From positions 1-29,417 of IMG/VR virus record IMGVR_UViG_3300042731_003521: 29,417 nucleotides of DNA; one strand, given 5' to 3'. Positions 6,992 through 15,402 of the stretch are shown here, one piece after another; position 1 is the stretch's first letter, and each line of letters starts with the position of its first letter. The position numbers were made by a program, and so were the translations under genes. This DNA comes from a virus. The notes beneath the pieces are model-generated. The model ran no database searches. It was not told the origin of the DNA and saw nothing but the letters and a program-made list of their open reading frames with translations.

Positions 6992-9900
6992 CGAAGTACT
7001 CTTCTAACTGTTTCTGCTCTGGAACTTAGGATGTTTATTACTGCATCCTGTCCAGCACTAGTGTTTAAATAACGATCTAACTCAGATGGATCAGTAATGT
7101 TCATAATAGTAATTGGTTGTGGTGGGGGAGTCACTACCGGCTGGTTTGTCTTCACTCCCATAGAGTTTTTCTCGCTCATTACTTCACCACCAGAAGCATA
7201 CCCTCGGGAGTACGCAGGAATTGGCACCGGAAGACGATACCCGCTAAATACTTCTTCGGGAAACAATCCCTTCTGAATCCCTGCCATCACTGATCTTCCG
7301 TATTTCTTTACTGCCTTAACAGGCATGACCCACTCTTTAGCAGTCACTTTAGCTAAAATGTTATCTGCTTTGTCGTGGGGAGAAGTACCTTTGATCTCTC
7401 CACCTTCTGCTACAGGTTGCGCCGATATTCTTGCTACTGCTGCTGCTCCCTGTATAAGTATTAGTGCGGCCATTACTTTACCCGCTATTGGGCCTAACTC
7501 CGACATTGCTTTCATAGCCGCTGCTTGTGCGTTCATTACTGTAACTGCTATAGCTGCGGCTTTCTCTGCATATAGAAATTCTTTTCTCTTCTTCCCCGTA
7601 GCTTCGTATAGGTCGGCAAATATCCCTTCTGTAGCACTAGCCATATCAGAGTACCATCCAAGTCTCTGTATAGTAGACTCTCGGATCGCATCTTCGGTAG
7701 CTAGAAGCATTGCTTCTTTTTGCTCTTCTTCGTATTTTATAATCGCAAGTTTATCATCTGTAGTATCTTTAAAAAGTATAAGCTCCCTTTCTTGCTTCAA
7801 CCGAAATGCTTCTAGATCAGCGTTATACATGGCATTTAAGCCATCGTTGTATACTCTCATCCGTTGCATACGAAGATCGTGAAACTGCTGCTCCTTGTCA
7901 TTCTTTCTTATTAATGCCTCTGTCTCGGCCTTATTGTACGCACTTGGCTCTGCCTCTATTACTCCCGCTTTTTCTTCTTTGAGAGCTTCTATTTTACCTT
8001 TTATTTTTATTACTATCGGGTTGCCTTCTACTTCCCCTTTGAAGGCTTTTAGCTTTTCTTCCAGTATTGCTATCTCTCTATCAATTGCTTCTGTCTGTAA
8101 TCTAGTTATTTCACTAATGTACTGATTTGCAGATATTTTTCCTTTGTCGAAGTCCTCTTGTAAAGCATCTGCGTAGTATTCCGATCTAGTATCCAATGTC
8201 TCCTTATCGGATTCTAGTTTTGCCAAGTTTGCTTCTATGTGAGCATCAAGCTCTTCTTTGTCGTACTTCTTATTTATTGCAGCAATTAATTTTCTGTAAT
8301 CTTCTTCTACTAGCCCCTTGTCTGCCATATTCTTTTTCAATATAGCTATCTCTTGAGCCTTCTCTGCTCTGAGTTTTTTGATTGGGTCTTGTTCTAGAGA
8401 AGTAATAATCTTTGCTGCTTTTCGGTTCGCATCAATGATGGTGTCTCTTACTTCGTTGGCATGTTTTATTCTTTCGTCTGCCGCGTCTTGACTAGCGTCT
8501 GTTACCTCCTGATCTAATCTCTTCAACTCCTTAGATAGATCGGTATAAGATTGCAATTGAAGACCATTGGAATTAATTACTTCTACTAAAAGATCATTCA
8601 GAAAATCATTTTTCTTTTTCGCGTAGCTTAAATCCAAGTCTGCTACTTTTTGGTTGTACTCCCACTCGGTATCGTACTCCTCGTCTTTCAGGTCTTTCTT
8701 TCGATCAATTGCTTTCTTCTCTGTATCATACTCTTCTTTTAATTGAGCTAGCCCCTTCGTTTTGATTGCTGCTATTCTTTTATCTAGGTCAGCTTCACTG
8801 TCTTTTCGAGCATTGTTAAGTTCTACTCTCTGTAAGTAAGCCGCTTGTGCCGTAGCCTTTGCAGAAGTACTACCTGTTCTTTGTGCTGCCTTAGCTGCTT
8901 TCTCCGACTTCTCTGCTGCCTCGTCGTATGCTTCTCCAAGCTCTCTGACTTTCTGAACAGACTCATCTAGTTCTTCTCGCAACTGATCCAAAGTCAGGTC
9001 GTCTAGATTCTCATTAGACTTCGCAGTTTTGTCGGACGCTTTTTTGATCTCTTCAAATTTATCTACTATTATTTTCGCGTTGTCTTCGGCATAACCTCTT
9101 ACTTCGGTAAGGAAGAAAAGCATTTCCTCCCTACTAGAACTCATGTCGATTTCACCGAACTTATCAAAGGTAGCAATTACTCCCTCTGCTGCCCCTTTGA
9201 TCTTATCCATAGCCTTTCGGTTTGCTTCTTCTTGCTGCTTGAAAACTCTATTTACTCCCTCCACTCCGTCAGTCACTAACGCCCACATAAGTCTAGCCGT
9301 TAAACCTACGGAGTGAAAGGTAGCGTTCAAAATACTAGCCTGACCGTTTAATTTTCTCCACTGCTCGGTCAGTAATTCGGACTGCTCCCTTAATGCTTCT
9401 AGCTGTAATTCCTTTGCTACTTTCTGAAATTCTTTTAATGCTCTGCCGCCGTCTGTTATCTGTCCGGTCAGTTCATTGATAGACTCTGCTGCTGCTGTCG
9501 CGGATTCTTCTAGCTCTTCGTGCTTCTCTGCTATCCTTAATAACTCCTCTCTCATTGCTTTGGTAGTAGAAGTATACCTGTCAGATTCTTTATCTAAATC
9601 CTTGATCTTATCCAGACTCTTCTCTATAGAAGAATTTACTGTATTCAAAGACGCTGCTAGTCTAGCGTTCTCTCTAATCAATCTCTCCGTTCTAGCTCTC
9701 CATTCTGCTACGGCATATACTACTGCCCCAATTACTGCTATCAATCTAATTATAGGATGCAGTGTAGAGAACCATCCCCAAAGTTTTACTACAAATCCAA
9801 GTAGACTTTTGAATACGGTAATCAGACCACTCAGAGCCACTTTAAAAAGATTTACTAGTCCAGTTGTAGTAGTCAGAGACGCGCCTAAAAATTGGAATCC

Positions 9901-11322
9901 AGTTTTTAACTTCCCTAGTGTACCTCCCAATATCGTGCCTACAGTAAGTGTCTCTCCCACTTTTACTGTTAGTAATGCCATAGAAGCAGCAACCGACGCT
10001 ATGGCTAGAGCTAGCCCACCCATTGCTCCGGTCAGAATTACTACCACTGCTGCAAGTTTTACTAGCAGTGAAGTCAGCACCGGAAATTTACCAATCAACT
10101 CATTGACCCAGTTTACTATCTTTGTTACTGCATTAATTATAGCAGTCATTGGCTTTAGTAGAGGATCTCCAATAAGTCTCCTGAAACCATCTATAGCAGA
10201 GAAGAGTTCGATAAATGCTCCCTTTAAATTACTCTTCATCGTCTCTGCCATTTTCTCTGCGGCTCCTTGTGCAGCATAGTTGGAGTCGATCATTTTGTCT
10301 AGTTCTTTTGTGTTTGCCGTTACTGCTAATGCTCCCGCTGCTGCAAACCTACCGAAGATTTTATTCGCTTGTGCTGCTGTTAGTTGTGCATCTCCCAACT
10401 GATGCAGAGCATCTACTAAATCAAGTGTTCCGTCTTCACCTATTTTTATGGTGATATTCAAATCGTCTAATACTTTTTGTGCTGCTTCGGTTGGAGAAGT
10501 AAGACTGCGAAGCATACCTCTCATGGCAGTACCAGCCATTGATGCTTGGATACCGTTGTTACCTAGTACTCCAATTATTGCTGCGACTTCTTCTAATGGA
10601 ATTTTAGACGCTGCTGCTAGCGGACCCGCGTATACCATAGCATCGGCCAACTGCACCATGTTAGTATTCGCGTTAGCAGTAGTATTAGCTAGAATGTCAA
10701 CTGCCGAAGACAAGTCTTCTACCGGCAGTCTCATAGCGGATACTATGTTCGTTACCATGTCTGCTGCTTGCGCTAGTTCTACACCGGCAGCTACGGCAAG
10801 TGTTAGGGAGGGAGTAATACCTTCAATTACTTCTTGGGCATCTAGACCTGCTTGGCCTAAAAATACCATACCTTCTGCGGCTTGCTTGGCAGTAAACTCA
10901 GTTGTTCTTCCCAACTCCGCTGCTTTTTGTGTCAGTGCAGCAAAGTTTTCTTCTGCTCCTGATGTTACTGCTCGTACCTTCGACATCGACCTTTCAAAAC
11001 CGGCTGCGGCAGTAGTAGCAATAATCAAAGGTGCAGACATGGCGGCGGCTAGACCGGAGAGTTTAAGACCTAGCGATCCAAACCCCGACATCTTAGCTAG
11101 TAAACCATCTAATTTACTTTCTGCTGCCTTCGTTTCCTTCTGAAAGTCTTTCATTCCATCGACGCTAACTTCGCTGGACTTCTTACTTTCTTCGGAAAGT
11201 TTTACAGTACTCTTTGCTACCTCATTTAACTGATCCCGCAAACTGTTTACGGTTTTGGATGCCTTGTCTACGGCTTGAATAAGTAGCCGAATACTTACTG
11301 TAGTCCCGCTGCTCTCTGGCAT
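6988..11322 (-). CDS. Tape measure protein
   Basis: A tail length ruler of 1444 residues if translation starts at ATG 11322, which has GGGAG eight bases upstream; an in-frame ATG at 11340 exists but lacks a ribosome site. An N-terminal coiled coil (about residues 10-60) is followed by a TP901-type tape measure domain at about 100-330 (AGFERSMSKVRAVTSGAEE, LGRTTEFTAKQAAEGM, MAGTAMRGM). Hydrophobic segments lie at about 410-460 and 490-550, then long alpha-helical, charged coiled coil to about 1330. The C-terminus is soluble. At about 0.15 nm per residue, the known rule, the tail would be near 215 nm. The start overlaps the frameshifted chaperone frame by about 100 bases. Confidence 0.94.
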   Translation of the reverse strand: MPESSGTTVSIRLLIQAVDKASKTVNSLRDQLNEVAKSTVKLSEESKKSSEVSVDGMKDFQKETKAAESKLDGLLAKMSGFGSLGLKLSGLAAAMSAPLIIATTAAAGFERSMSKVRAVTSGAEENFAALTQKAAELGRTTEFTAKQAAEGMVFLGQAGLDAQEVIEGITPSLTLAVAAGVELAQAADMVTNIVSAMRLPVEDLSSAVDILANTTANANTNMVQLADAMVYAGPLAAASKIPLEEVAAIIGVLGNNGIQASMAGTAMRGMLRSLTSPTEAAQKVLDDLNITIKIGEDGTLDLVDALHQLGDAQLTAAQANKIFGRFAAAGALAVTANTKELDKMIDSNYAAQGAAEKMAETMKSNLKGAFIELFSAIDGFRRLIGDPLLKPMTAIINAVTKIVNWVNELIGKFPVLTSLLVKLAAVVVILTGAMGGLALAIASVAASMALLTVKVGETLTVGTILGGTLGKLKTGFQFLGASLTTTTGLVNLFKVALSGLITVFKSLLGFVVKLWGWFSTLHPIIRLIAVIGAVVYAVAEWRARTERLIRENARLAASLNTVNSSIEKSLDKIKDLDKESDRYTSTTKAMREELLRIAEKHEELEESATAAAESINELTGQITDGGRALKEFQKVAKELQLEALREQSELLTEQWRKLNGQASILNATFHSVGLTARLMWALVTDGVEGVNRVFKQQEEANRKAMDKIKGAAEGVIATFDKFGEIDMSSSREEMLFFLTEVRGYAEDNAKIIVDKFEEIKKASDKTAKSNENLDDLTLDQLREELDESVQKVRELGEAYDEAAEKSEKAAKAAQRTGSTSAKATAQAAYLQRVELNNARKDSEADLDKRIAAIKTKGLAQLKEEYDTEKKAIDRKKDLKDEEYDTEWEYNQKVADLDLSYAKKKNDFLNDLLVEVINSNGLQLQSYTDLSKELKRLDQEVTDASQDAADERIKHANEVRDTIIDANRKAAKIITSLEQDPIKKLRAEKAQEIAILKKNMADKGLVEEDYRKLIAAINKKYDKEELDAHIEANLAKLESDKETLDTRSEYYADALQEDFDKGKISANQYISEITRLQTEAIDREIAILEEKLKAFKGEVEGNPIVIKIKGKIEALKEEKAGVIEAEPSAYNKAETEALIRKNDKEQQFHDLRMQRMRVYNDGLNAMYNADLEAFRLKQERELILFKDTTDDKLAIIKYEEEQKEAMLLATEDAIRESTIQRLGWYSDMASATEGIFADLYEATGKKRKEFLYAEKAAAIAVTVMNAQAAAMKAMSELGPIAGKVMAALILIQGAAAVARISAQPVAEGGEIKGTSPHDKADNILAKVTAKEWVMPVKAVKKYGRSVMAGIQKGLFPEEVFSGYRLPVPIPAYSRGYASGGEVMSEKNSMGVKTNQPVVTPPPQPITIMNITDPSELDRYLNTSAGQDAVINILSSRAETVRRVLR

Positions 11323-11880
11323 TACCACTGCTCCCTTCATTTATTGCTTCTGCTTGTCTTTCATACCGCTTTCTTATAAGTTCGACAAACAGAAGCAATT
11401 GGGGAATAGAGTACTTCTTTACATCGCTAAAGGTGTGACCTTCACTAATGAGCAGTTCGATGCTAGAGGCAATTACTTCGGAGAAGCTAGACTCTTCACC
11501 TTTTCGACTGCGCTGCTCTGATCTTGTGCTTCTCCTACTTCTTTCATTTTTTCGATCAGAGCCATCCACTTTCCCAACACGTTCTCATTGATATTCTGGG
11601 ATATTACTATCTCCAAAATATCAGGAACATCACTAGCGGGAATGTACTTCGCGGGAATGTTTATGCAGTAAGGGATTATCTTTAATACTTCGCCTAGTGC
11701 TTTAGAAGCAATCTCAGAAGGTGGGTCGCCAGCCTCGGCATGTCGCATCAGTACACCGAAACTATCTGCTACTTTGGGAAGGTTTTCTAGCGAGAGAGGT
11801 TTCACTTCCACCTTGACATTACTACCTGAAAGTGAAACCTCCCTTATTGGGAAAAGTATTTCTAGTTCTTTAATGTCCAT
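11222..11880 (-). CDS. Tail assembly chaperone GT fusion by -1 frameshift
   Basis: Ribosomes slipping back one base at 11569-11575 leave the gpG frame after residue 104 and continue in an open frame to 11222, giving about 219 residues. The new frame starts VDGSDRKNERSRR, a basic linker, then SSFSEVIASSIELLISEGH and VKKYSIPQLLLFVELIRKRYE, the helical T domain that typically follows the frameshift in lambda-like tails and recruits the tail tube protein. The shift site and the new frame's first codon coincide exactly, which is strong evidence. The T frame overlaps the tape measure start (11322) by about 100 bases, more than usual, so its last 33 residues share DNA with the ruler. GT amount would be a small fraction of G. 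Confidence 0.85.
11473..11880 (-). CDS. Tail assembly chaperone (gpG-like)
   Basis: A 135-residue protein between tail tube and tape measure genes, the position of lambda gpG. It starts at ATG 11880 after GGGGG and TTTT. The N-terminal two thirds is a compact alpha/beta segment (PIREVSLSGSNVKVEVKPLSLENLPKVADSF in pieces, residues 11-41), a pattern shared by many gpG-type chaperones that bind the tape measure during tail assembly. Near residue 103 the reading frame contains G GGA AAG, identical to the lambda slippery heptamer, so part of the ribosomes should shift to the -1 frame and make the longer GT protein. The leader before the gene can fold into a three-way junction (11889-11941), which may modulate its translation. 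Confidence 0.88.
   Translation of the reverse strand: MDIKELEILFPIREVSLSGSNVKVEVKPLSLENLPKVADSFGVLMRHAEAGDPPSEIASKALGEVLKIIPYCINIPAKYIPASDVPDILEIVISQNINENVLGKWMALIEKMKEVGEAQDQSSAVEKVKSLASPK
11569..11575 (-). promoter_or_regulatory. Programmed -1 frameshift site GGGAAAG
   Basis: On the coding strand the heptamer is G GGA AAG in the gpG frame (Leu-Gly-Lys codons). This is the same sequence as the lambda G/T slippery site. In the -1 frame the next codon, GTG, opens the T reading frame without a stop. No alternative slippery heptamer was found between here and the gpG stop at 11473: GAA AAA ATG and GAA AAG GTG do not fit the X XXY YYZ rule. Confidence 0.88.
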
Positions 11881-11888
11881 AAAACCCC

Positions 11889-11941
11889 CGTTATGAGTGT
11901 TCTACCCGAAAGTAGCACTCAGTTAACGCAAGTTAATAACG
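11889..11941 (-). promoter_or_regulatory. Possible three-way-junction leader of the tail chaperone gene
   Basis: In the 75-base gap between tail tube stop and gpG start the RNA can form an outer stem CGTTAT/ATAACG (11941-11936 with 11894-11889). Inside it are a small hairpin TAAC-TTGC-GTTA and a longer one GAGTG-CTAC with GTAG-AA-CACTC. The ribosome site GGGG follows the outer stem at once. All pairs are Watson-Crick. It may tune or couple gpG translation to the tail tube gene. No known riboswitch or ribozyme motif was recognised, and the fold was found by eye only. Confidence 0.5.
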
Positions 11942-11955
11942 ATGTCACTGAAGTA

Positions 11956-12495
11956 CTACGCGGTCGTAGTGGTCGTAGTCGCAAATGTCACTGTAAAATA
12001 TGGAGAAGTCGGATTGTTGGCAGTATCCGCGAGTCCTTCACCAGTAATACTCATCAAAGACCATTCATCGGAGATCAAATTCAGTGAACCACCGGGAGTC
12101 AATTTGCAACGGTGAAATTCCCAAGTCTCGTTGGGACCGGCAGGGTTATCGGAGACAAACTTAACGGAGTACTCCTTGTCTAGTTGAGTATTAGCAGAGA
12201 TCACATTTCCACTAACACTACCTTTGAGATACATCGTCAAGTTCTGCACCGAAAACTCATCAAGATCGAAGTTCAGGTTGTACCCTGTTTCGAGAACTAC
12301 TTTCTTGTCTTTCGTTCTAGTTCCAGACCGGGAAGAGTAATGATCCAAAGTCTCCTCGGTCACTTCACACTCAAACCTCGGAGAGTTACCTACATCATTG
12401 AGCGAACCGGGAGGTGAAGTTCCACTCCATTCAGCGAGAGAAACTACTCCACGGCCCAAGGTATAAAGGGTAGTACTTGGATTACTAGCAGGCAT
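11956..12495 (-). CDS. Major tail tube protein
   Basis: A 179-residue protein preceded by a strong AAAGGAGG site, placed between the tail terminator gene and the chaperone gene, which is the tail tube position. It is beta-rich, with EWSGTSPPGSLNDVGNSPRFECEVTEE (in pieces, residues 22-48) leading to a DKKVVLETGYNLNFDLDEFS strand pair and a central VSGNVISANTQLDKEYSVKF segment, similar in pattern to tube proteins of siphophages. It ends with six Thr codons and Ala (TTTTTTA). The capsid protein has the same type of end, and the DNA word ACGACCACTAC occurs at both. The product should be one of the most abundant virion proteins. Assignment rests on order and composition as well as family likeness. 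Confidence 0.88.
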   Translation of the reverse strand: MPASNPSTTLYTLGRGVVSLAEWSGTSPPGSLNDVGNSPRFECEVTEETLDHYSSRSGTRTKDKKVVLETGYNLNFDLDEFSVQNLTMYLKGSVSGNVISANTQLDKEYSVKFVSDNPAGPNETWEFHRCKLTPGGSLNLISDEWSLMSITGEGLADTANNPTSPYFTVTFATTTTTTA

Positions 12496-12509
12496 CTGTT
12501 AATCCTCCT

Positions 12510-12974
12510 TTACAATGCGTTAAAGTCTTCTATGTAACGGATAGTTAATACTTGTCCGATTCCAACTACGTTATTTCCTATTGGGGGTCGGTATACTCTA
12601 CTGACTTCACTCTCTTCCAATAAGTTGCACAATCTACTTAGAGTAATACCGTCTTCAAATAATACTTTCCTGTTATACTTCAAAAAGGCAGTAATGTCTT
12701 TGGAAGTCATGCCTTTAGAGGTAGAAGCATACCAGCTCTCTAATACTATTTTAAACTCCTTCGTGTATATTGGAGGTTGTGATGCTCCACGGTTTTTCGT
12801 AGACTCCAAAGTAATTTCGGGAAACTCAAACAGGTTAACACAAGGCATTGCTTCTACTACTGGTTCGTCCTCTGGATTCTGGAAGACATACTTCATGTCG
12901 AAAGTATAGCCATTAGCGATCTTGATCGTGTTGATTCTACGCATTACTTCTGAGACTATACTATCTCTTTTCAC
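12510..12974 (-). CDS. Tail terminator-like protein
   Basis: A 154-residue protein that starts at GTG 12974, overlapping the stop of the HK97 gp10-like gene by four bases (GTGA). An alternative ATG is not nearby. N-terminal helix RDSIVSEVMRRINTIK is followed by EAMPCVNLFEFPEITLE and a central TKEFKIVLESWY strand, ending RPPIGNNVVGIGQVLTIRYI. This alpha/beta arrangement fits tail terminator or tail completion proteins, which cap the tail tube and join it to the head. The position between the gp10-like gene and the tail tube gene fits that role. The family resemblance is by pattern only. Confidence 0.8.
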   Translation of the reverse strand: MKRDSIVSEVMRRINTIKIANGYTFDMKYVFQNPEDEPVVEAMPCVNLFEFPEITLESTKNRGASQPPIYTKEFKIVLESWYASTSKGMTSKDITAFLKYNRKVLFEDGITLSRLCNLLEESEVSRVYRPPIGNNVVGIGQVLTIRYIEDFNAL

Positions 12975-13393
12975 CGAAGGCTCTCTCCCTTTACTACTCG
13001 GTTAATCAATCGTACTGCTGCTTCTTGAACCACTCTATCGGCATCTGCCTTGACTGATATTCCCTCTGGTGCCTGAGAGGAGTAAATTCTTCCATGATTA
13101 AAAACCGTTCTACTTCTTGGGTTGGGCCACGGTCTCTCCCCTGCTTGCGATCCATGCTCTAGAAACCACGATTGGATTGTAGGGTTCCCAAAAGAATATC
13201 CCTTCTCTACTTTCCTAACCGGAGTCCACGATCTTTTAGTAGTTCCTGCCCCGGCTCTGTTACCCACCGGAGTTGCTGCAACTACTTCCTTTCGCAGTCT
13301 TGCTGCAACACTTCTCACTACTTTACTTACTTGACCGGGAGTTAGTTTCGGCAAGTCTTTGATGCCACTTAGGTCTACGTTAAATTCAAGCAT
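12971..13393 (-). CDS. HK97 gp10-like head-tail joining protein
   Basis: A 140-residue protein of the HK97 gp10-like family, a neck or tail completion protein. Typical marks are the N-terminal helix with VVRSVAARLRKEVVAATPV (residues 26-44), the TPVGN..GAGTTKRSW stretch near 41-56 and the SW.LEHGSQAGERPWP..RS segment near 80-94. It overlaps the 3' end of the preceding gene by eight bases. Order in this cluster (DnaT-like connector, stopper-type protein, gp10-like, terminator, tube) is the usual head-to-tail order, which supports the call. Confidence 0.88.
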   Translation of the reverse strand: MLEFNVDLSGIKDLPKLTPGQVSKVVRSVAARLRKEVVAATPVGNRAGAGTTKRSWTPVRKVEKGYSFGNPTIQSWFLEHGSQAGERPWPNPRSRTVFNHGRIYSSQAPEGISVKADADRVVQEAAVRLINRVVKGESLR

Positions 13394-13796
13394 ATCCCTT
13401 CACTTCCACTTTTACTATCAAACCAAAAACAGGATATATTTTCTTCACGGAATACTTCATACCATTTGACTCTACTATCGTGTCTCTTATACTTGCTTCT
13501 GTAGGCACATCGCCAAATTTAAACAAGTATACCGTATCGCCTGAACCTACTCCAAATTGACTTGCAAGACTTCCGGTGTTATTACCACCGAATTTACTAG
13601 CTCCAATTTCCTTCTCTACTCGTATAGCACTGATACCTGTATGATCGGTGTATGTGTCTTCATTTACTCCCAACGACTCATTGAACACAGAATCTTTAAA
13701 TACTTTCCAAGTGACTATTGTAGTCAGGTCTGGATCATTGTATAGCGTTGGTAGTATAGAATTAACCGAATTTTTTATTTGGGAGAATAGACTCAT
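13386..13796 (-). CDS. Head-tail stopper-like protein
   Basis: A 136-residue protein starting at ATG 13796 within ATGA shared with the stop of the previous gene and with GGAG seven bases upstream. An in-frame ATG at 13826 lies deep in that gene and has no ribosome site. The protein is beta-rich: VTWKVFKDSVFNESLGVNED, then a long loop, then DTVYLFKFGDVPTEASIRDTI and MKYSVKKIYPVFGLIVKVEV. The pattern (a small beta barrel with a DTI..NG..Y.V..I turn) is common in head-closure stopper proteins. Position fits. No catalytic motif. Confidence 0.78.
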   Translation of the reverse strand: MSLFSQIKNSVNSILPTLYNDPDLTTIVTWKVFKDSVFNESLGVNEDTYTDHTGISAIRVEKEIGASKFGGNNTGSLASQFGVGSGDTVYLFKFGDVPTEASIRDTIVESNGMKYSVKKIYPVFGLIVKVEVKGYA

Positions 13797-14362
13797 ATTG
13801 CTGCTCCGCTGAATCTCCTGTACCATCTGCCTAGGTAGGCATATACTATGTCCAGAGAAGACAACTTCGCTTTGTTGACTTGACTACTCTCGGAAGAGTC
13901 TGGAAAAAATTCTATGCCTAGACTTCCACCTAGTTCAAACATTTTTATTTCTTTCTCGGAAAAGGCAAGTGAGTCTAGCGTCATAATGTAAGTAATTACT
14001 TGGTATGCAATTTCGATCTGAGAATACTTTACTTCTGCCGGGATAGTGGGTGCAGTTCCTTCGATGTCGGAATACTCTAGTATATAGTCTTCGTCTTCTA
14101 CTATATACTCGTAGTTGTCTTCAGTCCTCCACCATCGGGGAAACTCTAGCCTCTGGTTCCGACTAGCTTTTACTCCCCGCCACGGAAAGGTATTCATTAG
14201 CAGTGCAGCGATTTTTAATCTCTGCTCTTTCGGAGCCTCGTCTAGATCACTCCAATTGGTAGACAAATTATCTCCGTATACTGCTTCGAGATATTCATCT
14301 GCCTCTGCAACCGTGACGTAACTATCCCCACTATTGCTCCCAACAGTAGTATCAAGGGCCAT
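13793..14362 (-). CDS. DnaT-like head-tail connector
   Basis: A 189-residue protein with the start pattern GSNSGDSYVTVAEADEYLEAVYG (in pieces, residues 8-30), WRG.KASRNQRLEFPRWW near 62-78 and a long helix VKYSQIEIAYQVITYIM near 113-129. This is the signature of the family often labelled DnaT-like ssDNA-binding protein in databases, which in phages is a head-tail connector (adaptor) rather than a replication protein. It starts behind AAGGAG and follows the capsid gene by 21 bases, the expected position of an adaptor. Confidence 0.85.
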   Translation of the reverse strand: MALDTTVGSNSGDSYVTVAEADEYLEAVYGDNLSTNWSDLDEAPKEQRLKIAALLMNTFPWRGVKASRNQRLEFPRWWRTEDNYEYIVEDEDYILEYSDIEGTAPTIPAEVKYSQIEIAYQVITYIMTLDSLAFSEKEIKMFELGGSLGIEFFPDSSESSQVNKAKLSSLDIVYAYLGRWYRRFSGAAI

Positions 14363-14383
14363 ATTACTTCTCCTTCACTACTA

Positions 14384-15337
14384 TTACACAGAAGTAGTAG
14401 TGGTCGTGGAGGGCAGACCGGAATCGGTGAAACCTTCTACTGCGATACAGGCTTGCGGTTCTTCAACCTTGATGTCGCAACGCATGGTCAGAACGATGAT
14501 AAGTACTCTACGCCTGATGTCCTTGTCAGTCTCAATCATAATGTCTCGCTGAATACCCCAAATGATATTCTTCGGGTAGGAGAGCCACAACTTATGATCG
14601 GGCATCATTGCTGCTGGTCGGACAGGTGTACCGTAGGCGAACATGGGAGTATACTTGCTGATTTTCTCGTCACCAAGAGAAGTAGCGCGGTCAGCAATAC
14701 TATCCCTGTACTCCATCTCTACATGCGGAGAGACGTAGTAGTTCATCATGGAACGGTTGCGAAGATATCTAGTCGGCATGTGCTGGATGGCAGTTTTGAA
14801 CAGGTCTTTGTCGATGTCCGTGATACTACTACCGTCGATTGTATTAGCAGTAGGAGTCAAAGACAAAATACCATCGCACAGGGCAAGGTAGTCATCGGAA
14901 GAGCCGGTGTCGCCAAGCACCATAAGTTCTTCCAAGTCAAGTGCTGCTCTCTCCGCGATCATGGACATAATGGTTTGCTCTAGTCCACCGCGTTCGATAT
15001 TGTCTTCAAGCACATCGTAGGGGAGCCATACTTCTGCAATGATCTCTTCTGTTTCCAGTTCGATCATGCCAAGATCAGGCCGCGCACGTTTGGTAGCGTC
15101 GAGAGCAGTACCACTGGAAGGTGCTGCGCGAAGTATTCTACTCCCGAAACCGATCTTTTCGATCTTCCGTTTCGGTGCGCTCATTCGTACTACCCGGCAC
15201 TCATTGATGAGTGTAGGCTGGTCGATAATCATACGGATAAAAGCATTTGCTTGCTCGGGATTCAAGTAACCACCGGAACTCACAAGGTTACTTACTGCAA
15301 TATCAGCCTTCTCCACAATTGAACGATTGTCTTTCAT
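14384..15337 (-). CDS. Major capsid protein
   Basis: A 317-residue protein with the strongest ribosome site in the window (AAGGAGG, ten bases before ATG 15337). Its sequence shows the course of an HK97-fold capsid: an N-terminal helical part with SSGGYLNPEQANAFIRMI (residues 20-37), acidic EETEE-like E-loop zone (IELETEEIIAEVWLPYDVLEDN, in pieces 92-113), P-domain helix AERAALDLEELMVLGD (128-143) and the C-terminal A-domain strand with Y..P....W...RD. It ends in STTTTTSV. It follows a protease and a scaffold-like gene and precedes the connector, the standard order. Mass near 35 kDa. No separate decoration protein is seen. Confidence 0.9.
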   Translation of the reverse strand: MKDNRSIVEKADIAVSNLVSSGGYLNPEQANAFIRMIIDQPTLINECRVVRMSAPKRKIEKIGFGSRILRAAPSSGTALDATKRARPDLGMIELETEEIIAEVWLPYDVLEDNIERGGLEQTIMSMIAERAALDLEELMVLGDTGSSDDYLALCDGILSLTPTANTIDGSSITDIDKDLFKTAIQHMPTRYLRNRSMMNYYVSPHVEMEYRDSIADRATSLGDEKISKYTPMFAYGTPVRPAAMMPDHKLWLSYPKNIIWGIQRDIMIETDKDIRRRVLIIVLTMRCDIKVEEPQACIAVEGFTDSGLPSTTTTTSV

Positions 15338-15402
15338 TGCTTAATTTCCTCCTTGATCTAGTGTAGAAAGTACTTGTATAATTATAAAATCAAACAGTGG
15401 GA
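15338..15402 (-). promoter_or_regulatory. AT-rich capsid gene leader with strong ribosome site
   Basis: The 65-base gap before the capsid gene is AT-rich and holds a TATAAT and a TATACA word on the coding strand but no convincing -35 box 16-18 bases upstream, so a promoter is uncertain. The AAGGAGG ribosome site is at 15348-15354. No terminator hairpin was found. The leader may simply raise translation of the abundant capsid protein. Confidence 0.4.

Noticed and set aside
9476-10279. Long open frame on the plus strand (267 residues) inside the tape measure gene
   Set aside because: It is antisense to a strongly coding region, has Ser/Ala-rich mirrored composition, no ribosome site and no family pattern. 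It is explained by codon choice of the tape measure gene.
10448-11143. Plus-strand open frame (231 residues) at the start of the tape measure gene
   Set aside because: Antisense shadow of the tape measure domain with Ala/Ser-rich sequence and no start signal.
11889-11941. Self-cleaving ribozyme (hammerhead) in the chaperone leader
   Set aside because: A three-way junction is possible, but the conserved CUGAUGA and GAAA elements are absent.
14453-14983. Plus-strand open frame (176 residues) opposite the capsid gene
   Set aside because: It is antisense to the capsid protein, lacks a ribosome site and promoter and has no recognisable domain. Treated as a shadow frame.
15370-15402. TATAAT box before the capsid gene as a promoter
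   Set aside because: No acceptable -35 lies 16-18 bases upstream and there is no extended -10. The region is AT-rich, so a chance match is likely.
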